Assembly: GCF_003610995.1 (NCBI RefSeq) | Contig: NZ_CP032543.1 | Span: forward strand, 5,270,001-5,334,000 | Origin: Streptomyces griseus subsp. griseus | Lineage (GTDB): Bacteria > Actinomycetota > Actinomycetes > Streptomycetales > Streptomycetaceae | Direction of reading: 5' to 3' | Length of the DNA stretch: 64,000 nucleotides | In this document: piece by piece, positions 1 through 8,375 of the stretch | Layout: each line of letters begins with the position of its first letter | Numbering within the stretch: the stretch's first letter is position 1 | Position numbers and translations under genes: made by a program | The notes under the pieces: model-generated | Told to the model about the DNA's origin: nothing | The model's database searches: none | Seen by the model: the letters and a program-made list of their open reading frames with translations, nothing else

Positions 1-3000
1 CCGCCGGGAGTCTCGAAAGACTCCAACGCCTCCAGCACGTCCTGGACACGGGAGATCTCCGTATTGATGTCCTCGCGCCTGCGCACCAGGACATCCAGCT
101 CGCGCTTGCCCTCGGCGACCGTCTTCTCCGCCTCGGCCGCCGCGTCGGCCCGCAGCTTCTCCGCCTCGCGGATCAGCCCGGCCTTCTTGGTCTCGGCCTC
201 CTTCAGCAGCGACTCGGCCCGCTTCACCGCGGCGATGCGGACCTTGCTCGCCTCCGAATTGGCCTCCGCGATCAGCTCCTTGGCCTTCGCCTCGGCCTCG
301 TCGCGCTGCTCGGTCGCCGCCTTCATCAGGTTGTCGACGCGCTCGCCGGCGGTCTTCATCTGCTCGGACGTCTCGCGGCGGGCCCGCTCGTGGAGCTCCT
401 CGACCTCGCTCTCCAGCCGGGCCCGCAACTCCTGCGCCCGCTCCCGGATCTGGGTCGCGTCGCGCCGGGCGCCGACCAGCAGCTCGTCGGCGTCGGTGCG
501 GGCGCGCTCCACCAGGGTGTTGCCCTCGACCGTGGCCTCCGAGGTGATCCGCCCGGCCTCCTTGCGGGCCGCGCCGACCATCGTGTCGGCCTGCGTCTCG
601 GCCTCGGTGGCCGTACGCAGTGCCTCCTCGCGGGCCTTGTTGATGAGCTGGTCCGCCTGCTCCGCCGCGTCCGCCCGGCGCTTGGCCGCGGCCTCGCGCG
701 CCTCGTCCAGCACCCGGTCCGCCTCGGCGCGGGCCTCCGAGCGCAGCTCCTCGGCCGCCGACTCCGTCTCCGTGCGCAGCCGTTCGGCCTCCTCGCGGGT
801 GCGGGCGGCGTGCTCCTGCGCGGAGCCGAGCCGCTCGGCCGCCTCCGTACGCAGCCGCTCGGCCTCCTCGCCCGCCTCGGAGAGCATCCGGTCGGCCTGC
901 TCGGTGGCCTCCTTGCGGCGCCGGTTGGCCTCCGTGGTGGCCTCCACCACGAGCTGCTCGGACGCCTGGGCGGCCTCGTTGCGGATGCGCTCGCTCTCGG
1001 TCGTCGACTCGCCGATGAGCCGGTCCGACTGGGCCGCCGCCTCCGAACGGATCCGGTTGGCGTCCTGCCGGGCCTCGGCACGGGCCTTCGACGCGTCCTG
1101 CTCCGCCGATGCGAGGGCGTCGGACGCCTCCGTACGCACCCGCTGGCTGTACTCCGAGGTGTCCGCCCGCAGCCGCTCCGACTCGGTGATCGCCTCGGAG
1201 ACCGTCCGCTCGGCCAGCGCCTTGGCGGCCTCGGTCTCGCCGTGGGCCTCCTGCCGGAGCCGGGCCGCCTCCTCGTTGGCCTCCTGGCGCAGGCGCACGG
1301 CGTCCTCTGAGGCCCGCTCCCGCTCGGCGTGCGCGTCGGTGCGGACCCGGTCCGCCTCCGCCTGCGCCTCGGTACGGGTGCGCTCCGCGACGTGCTCCGC
1401 CGTCGACCGCAGCCCGGCGATCTCCTCCTCGGCCTGCTCCTGCAAGCCCGAGACGGAGTCCCGCACCTGCTGGGCGGTCTGCTCGGCCGCCGCGACCAGC
1501 TCGGTCGCCCGGGCGTCCGCCTCCTCGACCAGCCGCTGCGCCTCGGCCTGTGCCTCCTCCACCCGCTTACGGGCGGAGGCCAGCAGCTCCTCGCTCTGCT
1601 CGCGGGCCCGCTCGCGCTCCTGGCCCGCTTCCGTCCGGGCCGCGCCGAGAGTCTCCTCGGCCTCGCGGCGACGGCGTGAGGCCTCCTCCTGGGCGGCCTC
1701 CAGCGCCTCGGCCGCCTCGGCGCCGACCCGCTCGGCGGCCGCAGCCGCCTCCGCGCGCACCCGGTCGGCGGTCTCCTGCGCCTCGGTCTTCAGCCGCTCG
1801 GCCTCCGCGGCGGCCTCGCTCCGCAGCCGTACGGCGATGTTCTCGCCCTCGGCACGGGAGTGCGAGGCATCCGCCGCGGCCTCGTCACGGAGTCGCTCGG
1901 CCTCCGCCTCGGCCTGCTCGGTCAGCGTACGGACCCGCTCGGCGGCCTCGGCGCGCTGCCGCTCGGCCTCCTCGTTCGTCTCGCGGCGGATCCGCTCCGC
2001 ATCCGTACGCGCCTCGCCCAGCGCTTCCTCGGCGGCGGCGAGCCGGGCCTCGGCCTCGGTGTGCAGCCGGTTCAGCTCGTCGGCGGCCTCGGCCTGCCGG
2101 GCGGCGACCGCGCGCTCGGTCTCCTCGCGCAGCACGGCGGCGGCCCGCTCGGCCTCGGCGGTGGTGGCCTCCGCCTGCTCCTCGGCCTCGGCCCGCAGCT
2201 TCTCGGCCTCGGCGCGGGTGCGCTCCAGCGTCTCCTCGGCCTGCTTGCGCAGGGCGGCCGCGCGCTCGGCGGCCTCGGCGCGGATGCGCTCGCTCTCGCC
2301 GGTGGCCTTGGTGCGCAGCTCGTCGGCGTCGGAGCGCGCCTCGGTCAGCAGCTCCTCCGCCTTGCGCGCGCCCTCCTCCAGCTGCTGGACCGCCTCGCGG
2401 CGGGCCTCGCCCCGGATGCGCTCGCCCTCGGCGACCGCCTCGGAGCGCAGCTGCTCGGCCTCGCCGCGGAGCCGGCGGGCCTCCTCCTGGAGCTCGACCG
2501 TCTTGGCCCGGTACTCCTTGGTGTCGTCCTTGGCCGCGCCCTTGAGCTCATCGGCCTGCTCGGCGGCCTCGCCGCGCAGCCGGTCCGCCTCGGCCTCCGC
2601 CTCGCGGCGGATCCGCTCGGCCTCCTCGCTCGCCGCCTTCGTGGTCGACCGCGCGTCCTCGGAGGCCTTGGTGAGGACCTCCTCAGCGCTGCGGGCGGCC
2701 TTGGCGAGCTGGGCGGCGGCGTCCTCGGCGGCCGCCGTACGGGCCTTCTCGGCGGCCTCGGCGACCAGCCGCTCGGCCTCGGCACGGGCGTCGGCGAGGG
2801 CCTGCTCCGCCTCCTCCTTGAGCGCCTCGGCGCTCTTGGTGGCCTCGCCGACCAGCCGGGCGATCTCCGACTTGGCCGTACGGGTGCGCTGCTCGTTCTG
2901 CGACTCGGAGGCGGCCAGCTTCTTGGCGGCCGCGTCCTTCGCCTCGGCGAGGACCTTCTCGGCCTCCAGCCGGGACTCCCGCAGCCGGGTCTCGGCCTCC

Positions 3001-3803
3001 TGGAGCCGCTGCTCGGCGGCCCGGTTCAGCTCGGCCGTCTGCTGGCGGGCCTGGGAGGTCTCCGCGGTGGTGCTGGAGCGCAGCTGCTCCGCGTGGCTGG
3101 TGGCCTCCTGGGCCTGCGCGGAGGCGGCACCCAGCATCCGCTCGGCGTCCTTGCGGGTGCGCAGCAGGATCGCCTCGGCCTCGGCCCGGGCCGCCTCGGC
3201 CTCGGCGCCGACGCGCTGGCGGGTCTCCTGCGCCAGCCGCTCGGTCTCGGCCCGGGCGGCGGCCAGCGCCTGCTCGGCCTCGGCGCGGGACTCGTCCAGC
3301 AGCCGGCGGGCCTGCGACTCGGTGCGGGCCCGCAGCTGTTCGGCCCAGGCGACGTTCTCGTTGACGTGCGACTCGACGGTCTGCCGGCGCTCGGCCAGCT
3401 CCTGGTCGAGCTGCTGCCTGCGCTGGACGGCCTCGTTGTGCAACTCCGCCTGGAGGCGCGCCTGGTGCTCGGCGTGCTCCTGGAGGATGCGCTGTGTCTG
3501 GGCCCGGGCCTCGCGCAGCTCGCGCTCGGCGTCGCTGCGCAGCTGCTCGGCCTGGATCTGCGCGTTCCGCAGCAGCTGCTCGGCCTGGTAGCCCATGTCC
3601 GCGCTGTCGTAGGCGGGACGGGTCGCCAGGCTGCGCCGCGCCTCGTGCAGCTTGGCGCGCAAGACCTCGACCTGGTAACCGAGGTCCTCGGCGTGCTGGA
3701 CGGCCTTCTCCCGGTCGGTCCTCAGCCGGTCCATCTCGGCTTCGAACCGCGAGAGATGGTCGTCTTCAGCTCGGTGGCTCTCCTGGCTTTCGTAGCCCCG
3801 CAC
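1..3803 (-). CDS. scy: Scy, polarised-growth coiled-coil scaffold protein (3' end outside window)
   Basis: The minus-strand frame is open from a GTG at 3803 to the window edge, giving 1267 codons. The N-terminus reads MRGYESQESHRAEDDHLSRF and continues as an uninterrupted Ala/Glu/Arg/Gln-rich coiled coil with no membrane segment. The edge residues (VQDVLEALESFE) resemble the family C-terminus, so perhaps 50-60 residues are missing; S. coelicolor Scy is about 1326 residues by my recollection. AAGGA at 3816-3820 is the best ribosome site, with a long 12-nt spacer. Known for the family: Scy forms the tip organising centre, recruits DivIVA and FilP, and carries a 51-residue coiled-coil repeat. 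The long open frames on the opposite strand are shadows of this low-complexity gene. Identification is firm from the N-terminus and neighbours. Confidence 0.93.
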   Translation of the reverse strand, partial: MRGYESQESHRAEDDHLSRFEAEMDRLRTDREKAVQHAEDLGYQVEVLRAKLHEARRSLATRPAYDSADMGYQAEQLLRNAQIQAEQLRSDAERELREARAQTQRILQEHAEHQARLQAELHNEAVQRRQQLDQELAERRQTVESHVNENVAWAEQLRARTESQARRLLDESRAEAEQALAAARAETERLAQETRQRVGAEAEAARAEAEAILLRTRKDAERMLGAASAQAQEATSHAEQLRSSTTAETSQARQQTAELNRAAEQRLQEAETRLRESRLEAEKVLAEAKDAAAKKLAASESQNEQRTRTAKSEIARLVGEATKSAEALKEEAEQALADARAEAERLVAEAAEKARTAAAEDAAAQLAKAARSAEEVLTKASEDARSTTKAASEEAERIRREAEAEADRLRGEAAEQADELKGAAKDDTKEYRAKTVELQEEARRLRGEAEQLRSEAVAEGERIRGEARREAVQQLEEGARKAEELLTEARSDADELRTKATGESERIRAEAAERAAALRKQAEETLERTRAEAEKLRAEAEEQAEATTAEAERAAAVLREETERAVAARQAEAADELNRLHTEAEARLAAAEEALGEARTDAERIRRETNEEAERQRAEAAERVRTLTEQAEAEAERLRDEAAADASHSRAEGENIAVRLRSEAAAEAERLKTEAQETADRVRAEAAAAAERVGAEAAEALEAAQEEASRRRREAEETLGAARTEAGQERERAREQSEELLASARKRVEEAQAEAQRLVEEADARATELVAAAEQTAQQVRDSVSGLQEQAEEEIAGLRSTAEHVAERTRTEAQAEADRVRTDAHAERERASEDAVRLRQEANEEAARLRQEAHGETEAAKALAERTVSEAITESERLRADTSEYSQRVRTEASDALASAEQDASKARAEARQDANRIRSEAAAQSDRLIGESTTESERIRNEAAQASEQLVVEATTEANRRRKEATEQADRMLSEAGEEAERLRTEAAERLGSAQEHAARTREEAERLRTETESAAEELRSEARAEADRVLDEAREAAAKRRADAAEQADQLINKAREEALRTATEAETQADTMVGAARKEAGRITSEATVEGNTLVERARTDADELLVGARRDATQIRERAQELRARLESEVEELHERARRETSEQMKTAGERVDNLMKAATEQRDEAEAKAKELIAEANSEASKVRIAAVKRAESLLKEAETKKAGLIREAEKLRADAAAEAEKTVAEGKRELDVLVRRREDINTEISRVQDVLEALESFETPG

Positions 3804-3880
3804 TGCGCGGTCCCATCCTTCCCCGAGCTCTCAACTCTTCGAGCAGGGGAGACCCCGACCCTGGTCGCAACTCTGCACAC

Positions 3881-3908
3881 GAGGACGGCTCGCCGACGAG
3901 CTGTCCTC
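3881..3908. promoter_or_regulatory. Inverted repeat between mce and scy
   Basis: GAGGACGGCTCG and CGAGCTGTCCTC pair as 12-bp arms (one G-T) around a 4-nt loop. It lies 78 bp upstream of the scy start and 97 bp past the mce stop, so it could end mce transcription or fold in the scy leader. No U-tract follows. Confidence 0.4.
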
Positions 3909-4004
3909 GGGGAATGGTGACAGACAAACGACGAGGACGCGGCACGGCCCCGACCCGGCCCCGGCCCGGAACCACCCACTCTACCGGGCCTGGTATCCGC
4001 CGGG

Positions 4005-4433
4005 TCAGTGCTCCGGGTTGCTCGTGACCAGTTCGGTGAGGACGCCGTGGCAGTCCTTGGGGTGCAGGAAGGTGATCCGGGACCCCATGGAACCCGTCCT
4101 GGGCTCGTCGTACAGCACCCGGACGCCCTTCTCGCGGATGTCCGCGGCCTCCCCGTCCACATCCGCCGTACCGAAGGCGATGTGGTGGACGCCCTCCCCA
4201 TTCTTTGCCAGCCACTTGCCCACGGCGGAGTCCTCGCGGGTGGGTTCCAGGAGCTGGAGGTACGAAGCCCCGCCGTCCGAGGTCTCGTTGATCTTGAGCA
4301 TGGCCTCCCGGACGCCCTGCTCCTCGTTGATCTCGCTGTGGAACACCTCGAATCCGTACGTGGCACGGTAGAACTCCACCGTCTTGTCCAGGTCGAAACA
4401 GGCGATCCCGATGTGGTCGATGCGCGTCAGCAT
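4005..4433 (-). CDS. mce: Methylmalonyl-CoA epimerase
   Basis: Interconverts (2R)- and (2S)-methylmalonyl-CoA, linking propionyl-CoA carboxylation to the B12 mutase. The 142-residue protein is a vicinal-oxygen-chelate (glyoxalase) fold: MLTRIDHIGIA at the start, GVHHIAF near residue 84, and HPKDCHGVLTELV near the end. His7, Gln60, His84 and Glu134 sit where the family has its metal ligands. The ATG at 4433 was chosen because homologues begin with this HIGIA strand; an in-frame GTG at 4469 would add 12 non-conserved residues. The gene points away from the thiolase, with about 145 bp between the two starts. Mce, MeaB and IcmA all in one window fits a shared acyl-CoA role. Confidence 0.93.
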   Translation of the reverse strand: MLTRIDHIGIACFDLDKTVEFYRATYGFEVFHSEINEEQGVREAMLKINETSDGGASYLQLLEPTREDSAVGKWLAKNGEGVHHIAFGTADVDGEAADIREKGVRVLYDEPRTGSMGSRITFLHPKDCHGVLTELVTSNPEH

Positions 4434-4578
4434 GGATTCAGCATGGCGTCGCTCCACCGCTCCCGCCACGGTTACACAACGTGCGCGCCGTCACACCGGC
4501 TGCCGGATGACGGGCGCGGTACCGCTCAGTACATTCAGGTAAACCCTCGTTCACATCCGATCCCAAGGGGCCGTGCCC

Positions 4579-5784
4579 ATGCCAGCAACGACCGGTACCA
4601 CCACCTCAGTGATCGTCGCGGGCGCCCGGACGCCCATGGGCCGTCTCCTCGGCTCCCTGAAGAGCTTCTCCGCGGCCGACCTCGGCTCCACCGCGATCAA
4701 GGCGGCCCTGGACCGGGCAGGCATCGGCGGCGACCAGGTCCAGTACGTGATCATGGGCCAGGTGCTCCAGGCCGGCGCGGGCCAGATCCCGGCCCGCCAG
4801 GCCGCCGTCAAGGCCGGCATCCCGATGGACGTGCCCGCGCTCACCATCAACAAGGTGTGCCTCTCCGGACTCGACGCCATCGCGCTGGCCGACCAGCTCA
4901 TCCGGGCCGGAGAGTTCGACGTGGTGGTCGCGGGCGGCCAGGAGTCCATGACCAACGCCCCGCACCTGCTCCCCAAGTCCCGCGAGGGCTACAAGTACGG
5001 CGCGATCGAGATGCTGGACTCGATGGCGTACGACGGTCTCACCGACGCGTACGAGAACATCCCCATGGGCGAGTCCACCGAGAAGCACAACGGCCGCCTC
5101 GGCCTGGACCGCGCCGCCCAGGACGAGATCGGCGCGCTCTCCCACCAGCGCGCCGCCGCCGCCCAGAAGAACGGCGTCTTCGAGGCCGAGATCGCCCCGG
5201 TCGAGATCCCGCAGCGCAAGGGCGAGCCGGTGATCTTCGCCAAGGACGAGGGCATCCGCCCCGAGACGACCGTCGAGTCCCTCGGCAAGCTGCGCCCCGC
5301 CTTCGCCAAGGACGGCACGATCACCGCGGGCACCTCCTCGCAGATCTCCGACGGGGCCGCCGCGGTCGTGGTCATGAGCAAGGCCAAGGCGCAGGAGCTG
5401 GGCCTGGAGTGGATCGCCGAGATCGGCGCCCACGGAAACGTCGCCGGCCCCGACAACTCCCTCCAGTCGCAGCCCTCCAACGCGATCCGGCACGCCCTGA
5501 AGAAGGACGGCCTGACCGTGGACGACCTCGACCTGATCGAGATCAACGAGGCGTTCGCCGCTGTCGCCGTCCAGTCCATGAAGGACCTCGGCGTCACCCC
5601 GGACAAGGTCAACGTCAACGGCGGCGCCATCGCGCTCGGCCACCCGATCGGCATGTCCGGCGCCCGGGTCGTGCTGCACCTGGCCCTGGAGCTGAAGCGG
5701 CGCGGCGGCGGCACGGGCGCGGCGGCACTGTGCGGTGGCGGCGGCCAGGGCGACGCGTTGATCATCAGGGTCCCGGGCAAGTAA
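4579..5784 (+). CDS. Acetyl-CoA C-acetyltransferase (thiolase)
   Basis: A 401-residue thiolase that condenses two acetyl-CoA, or cleaves acetoacetyl-CoA. Cys94 in NKVCLSG is the acyl-carrying cysteine, His355 lies in GHPIGMSG, and Cys385 in ALCGGGGQG is the C-terminal acid/base cysteine. Length and the ending ([11 protein letters not shown]) are standard. The start is the ATG at 4579, not the GTG at 4573, because AAGGGG at 4565-4570 is 8 nt from the ATG but only 2 nt from the GTG. meaB follows about 40 bp later on the same strand, probably in one transcript. A biosynthetic role (acetoacetyl-CoA supply) is likely but not proven by sequence. Confidence 0.92.
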   Translation: MPATTGTTTSVIVAGARTPMGRLLGSLKSFSAADLGSTAIKAALDRAGIGGDQVQYVIMGQVLQAGAGQIPARQAAVKAGIPMDVPALTINKVCLSGLDAIALADQLIRAGEFDVVVAGGQESMTNAPHLLPKSREGYKYGAIEMLDSMAYDGLTDAYENIPMGESTEKHNGRLGLDRAAQDEIGALSHQRAAAAQKNGVFEAEIAPVEIPQRKGEPVIFAKDEGIRPETTVESLGKLRPAFAKDGTITAGTSSQISDGAAAVVVMSKAKAQELGLEWIAEIGAHGNVAGPDNSLQSQPSNAIRHALKKDGLTVDDLDLIEINEAFAAVAVQSMKDLGVTPDKVNVNGGAIALGHPIGMSGARVVLHLALELKRRGGGTGAAALCGGGGQGDALIIRVPGK

Positions 5785-5825
5785 GTACCCGTACGGGTTC
5801 AGGGCAGGGCGAGGCGAACGGAGCG

Positions 5826-6794
5826 GTGAACGTGGACGTGGACGTCCCCACGCTGGTCGAGCAGGCGCGAGCAGGCAGGCCGCGTGCGGTGGCCCGGCTG
5901 ATCTCGCTGGTGGAGGGGGCGTCCCCGCAGCTGCGCGAGGTGATGGCGGCACTGGCACCGCTGGCGGGCCACGCCTACGTCGTCGGCCTGACGGGCTCGC
6001 CGGGGGTCGGCAAGTCCACCTCCACCTCGGCCCTGGTCTCCGCCTACCGCCGGGCGGGCAAGCGGGTCGGCGTCCTGGCCGTCGACCCGTCCTCCCCGTT
6101 CTCCGGCGGCGCCCTGCTGGGCGACCGGGTCCGGATGTCCGACCACGCCTCCGACCCCGGCGTCTACATCCGCTCCATGGCCACCCGGGGCCACCTCGGC
6201 GGCCTCGCCTGGTCGGCCCCGCAGGCGATCCGGGTCCTGGACGCGGCGGGCTGCGACGTGGTCCTGGTCGAGACGGTCGGCGTCGGCCAGTCCGAGGTGG
6301 AGATCGCCTCCCAGGCCGACACCTCCGTGGTCCTGCTGGCCCCCGGCATGGGGGACGGCATCCAGGCGGCCAAGGCCGGCATCCTGGAGATCGGCGACGT
6401 CTACGTGGTCAACAAGGCCGACCGCGACGGCGCCGACGCCACGGCCCGCGAACTGAACCACATGCTGGGCCTGGGCGAATCCCGCGCCCCCGGCGCCTGG
6501 CGCCCCCCGATCGTGAAGACGGTGGCGGCCCGCGGCGAGGGCACCGACGAGGTGGTCGAGGCCCTGGAGAAGCACCGCGCCTGGATGGAGGAGCACGGAG
6601 TCCTCGCCGAACGCCGAGCGGCCCGCGCGTCCCACGAGGTCGAGACGATCGCGGTCACGGCCCTCCGGGAACGCATCGCGGACCTGCGCGGCGACCGCCG
6701 CCTGCACGCCCTGGCGGAACGCATCGTGGCCGGGGACCTGGACCCGTACGCGGCGGCGGACGAGCTGGTGGCGGGGCTGACGGGGAGCCCCTGA
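5826..6794 (+). CDS. meaB: MeaB-type G-protein chaperone of methylmalonyl/isobutyryl-CoA mutase
   Basis: A P-loop GTPase of the ArgK/MeaB family that protects B12-dependent mutases and gates cofactor loading. The Walker A motif GSPGVGKS is at residues 57-64, a switch-like VETVGVGQSE segment follows, and the guanine-specifying NKAD is at 196-199. At 322 residues it is full length. Older labels such as 'LAO/AO transport ATPase' are historical. The start could be the GTG at 5826 or, better spaced from GGAG at 5820-5823, the GTG at 5832; the difference is two residues. It lies just downstream of the thiolase. Likely clients are methylmalonyl-CoA mutase and the IcmA encoded at 23224. Confidence 0.93.
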   Translation: MNVDVDVPTLVEQARAGRPRAVARLISLVEGASPQLREVMAALAPLAGHAYVVGLTGSPGVGKSTSTSALVSAYRRAGKRVGVLAVDPSSPFSGGALLGDRVRMSDHASDPGVYIRSMATRGHLGGLAWSAPQAIRVLDAAGCDVVLVETVGVGQSEVEIASQADTSVVLLAPGMGDGIQAAKAGILEIGDVYVVNKADRDGADATARELNHMLGLGESRAPGAWRPPIVKTVAARGEGTDEVVEALEKHRAWMEEHGVLAERRAARASHEVETIAVTALRERIADLRGDRRLHALAERIVAGDLDPYAAADELVAGLTGSP

Positions 6795-6810
6795 GCACGC
6801 GTTGACGCCG

Positions 6811-6846
6811 GACGGCCCCGTACCGCCGCTGCGGTACGGGGCCGTC
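6811..6846. terminator. Bidirectional terminator between meaB and the PepSY gene
   Basis: Perfect 16-bp stem (GACGGCCCCGTACCGC and its complement) with a CGCT loop, placed between two convergent genes. Confidence 0.8.
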
Positions 6847-6879
6847 GTGTTGCGAGGGTTCCGAGCGGCGGGCGGCACG

Positions 6880-7593
6880 TCAGTCGTCGTCGCGGTCGTC
6901 GTTCCGGTCGTCCGCGTGGTCATCGCCGTCGTCGTCCCGGTCCACCGTGACCTTGCCGGTCTTGGCGTCGACGTGGAGTTCGTGCTGCCTGCCGTCCTTG
7001 CCGGCGATGTCGACGTCCCAGCGCAGGACGTCGCCCCGGCGGCCGTTGCCGTCGTCATCGTCGTCGTCCAGGTCGATCGACATGATGCTGCCCGGCGCGG
7101 TCTTCAGGGCCGCGTCCGCCGCCTGCTCCAGGGTGACCGTGGAGGAGCGGGGCGCGTTGCGGTCGCGGTCGTCGTTGTCGTCGTCCTCGCGGGACTTGAG
7201 GACCTTGCCGGTGGTGGCGTCCACCGTCACGTCGTGCCAGGTCCTGTCGGAGCCGTACACGTCCAGCTCCCAGACCGTGCGGCCGTCGTGGTCGTCATCG
7301 TCGTCGTCGAGCCCCGCCTCGGTGACCGTGCCGGGGACGCTCTTCAGGGCCGCCGCCACCGCCTGGTCGAAGGTGACGCGGGTGTCCTTCCCGCCGGTCG
7401 TCCGCGCGGTCTCCCCGGCGTCGTCCGAGCGGTCGTCGCGGTCGTCCGAGCGCTCCGTGCCCGCCGCCGGCTGCTGCACCGACGTGCCGGACCGGCGGTC
7501 GCCGTCGTCGTCCGCGAGGGCGACGGTGGCGGCGGCCGTGCCGCCGATGAGAACGGCGGCGGTGACGGCTGCGATGGTGACGTTGCGCTTCAT
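6880..7593 (-). CDS. Secreted aspartate-rich protein with two PepSY domains
   Basis: 237 residues with a signal peptide (about 1-27, TVALA before DDDG). Two PepSY repeats follow, about residues 70-135 and 150-222, each with a 'V-x-L/F-(E/D)QA-x-x-AAL' helix and a 'D-x-x-TGKV' strand. Runs of five or six aspartates sit at the same place in both repeats, and the C-terminus is almost entirely Asp/Arg/His. PepSY domains are known in protease propeptides and cell-envelope proteins; the acidic runs suggest divalent cation binding, which is inference. GGAGGAA precedes the ATG. It is divergent from a two-component system whose kinase also carries an Asp-rich external loop, so it is probably part of that signalling unit. 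Confidence 0.85.
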   Translation of the reverse strand: MKRNVTIAAVTAAVLIGGTAAATVALADDDGDRRSGTSVQQPAAGTERSDDRDDRSDDAGETARTTGGKDTRVTFDQAVAAALKSVPGTVTEAGLDDDDDDHDGRTVWELDVYGSDRTWHDVTVDATTGKVLKSREDDDNDDRDRNAPRSSTVTLEQAADAALKTAPGSIMSIDLDDDDDDGNGRRGDVLRWDVDIAGKDGRQHELHVDAKTGKVTVDRDDDGDDHADDRNDDRDDD

Positions 7594-7646
7594 GAGGTTC
7601 CTCCCCGAGAGCTGCTGTGCTGTTCGACGGGTTCCACAGTGCCGAC

Positions 7647-7690
7647 CTGATGCTGAACGCAGCCTGAAGCCACCTGAAGGCGCCTTCAGG
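7647..7690. promoter_or_regulatory. Probable response-regulator operator (CTGAA direct repeats plus 18-bp palindrome)
   Basis: CTGAA occurs at 7653, 7664 and 7674, that is 11 and 10 bp apart, the usual spacing for OmpR-type tandem sites. A related CTGA is at 7647. The last repeat is half of a perfect palindrome, CCTGAAGG-CG-CCTTCAGG, at 7673-7690. The site lies in the 119-bp divergent promoter shared by the PepSY gene and the response regulator. Confidence 0.6.
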
Positions 7691-7712
7691 CGGAGTTTGC
7701 GAGGCTGTGCGC

Positions 7713-8375
7713 ATGCGCCTGTTGATCGTGGAGGACGAGAAGCGTCTCGCGGTGTCCCTCGCCCGGGGACTCACCGCCGAGGGCTTCGCCGTGGATGTCG
7801 TGCACGACGGGCTCGAAGGGCTCCACCGGGCGGGCGAGGGCGGCTACGACCTGGTCATCCTCGACATCATGCTGCCCGGCATGAACGGCTACCGGGTCTG
7901 CGGTGCCCTGCGCGCCGCCGGGCACGAGGTGCCGATCCTCATGCTGACCGCCAAGGACGGCGAGTACGACGAGGCCGAGGGGCTCGACACCGGCGCGGAC
8001 GACTACCTGACCAAGCCCTTCAGCTATGTCGTCCTCGTCGCCCGGGTGCGGGCTCTCCTGCGCCGCCGAGGGGCCGGGAGCGCCGCCCCCGTCCTGACCG
8101 TCGGCACCCTCCGCATCGACACCGCCGCCCGCCGCGTCCACCGGGGTGAGGACGAACACGCCCTCACCGCCAAGGAGTTCGCCGTCCTTGAGCAACTCGC
8201 CCTGCGCGCCGGGCAGGTGGTCAGCAAGGCGGAGATCCTGGAGCACGTCTGGGACTTCGCCTACGACGGCGACCCGAACATCGTGGAGGTCTACATCTCC
8301 ACCCTGCGCCGCAAGTTGGGCTCCGCCTCCATCGTGACGGTGCGCGGCGCCGGCTACCGCCTGGAGGCGGGATGA
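7713..8375 (+). CDS. OmpR/PhoB-family response regulator (RapA1-like)
   Basis: 220 residues: a receiver domain with the acidic pocket EDE at 7-9, phospho-acceptor Asp51 in LDIMLPG and Lys101 in TKPF, then a winged-helix DNA-binding domain ending in VRGAGYRLEAG. The ATG at 7713 was chosen over the GTG at 7707 because GAGG at 7701-7704 is 8 nt away and MRLLIVEDE is the family start. The stop overlaps the kinase ATG (ATGA), so the two are translationally coupled. By position this corresponds to SCO5403, reported as RapA1, a regulator affecting actinorhodin and a type I polyketide; that link rests on memory of gene order. Confidence 0.92.
   Translation: MRLLIVEDEKRLAVSLARGLTAEGFAVDVVHDGLEGLHRAGEGGYDLVILDIMLPGMNGYRVCGALRAAGHEVPILMLTAKDGEYDEAEGLDTGADDYLTKPFSYVVLVARVRALLRRRGAGSAAPVLTVGTLRIDTAARRVHRGEDEHALTAKEFAVLEQLALRAGQVVSKAEILEHVWDFAYDGDPNIVEVYISTLRRKLGSASIVTVRGAGYRLEAG

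Noticed and set aside
64..3591. A very long plus-strand frame (1175 codons) and several overlapping ones
   Set aside because: They are Ser/Arg/Ala low-complexity shadows of scy on the opposite strand.
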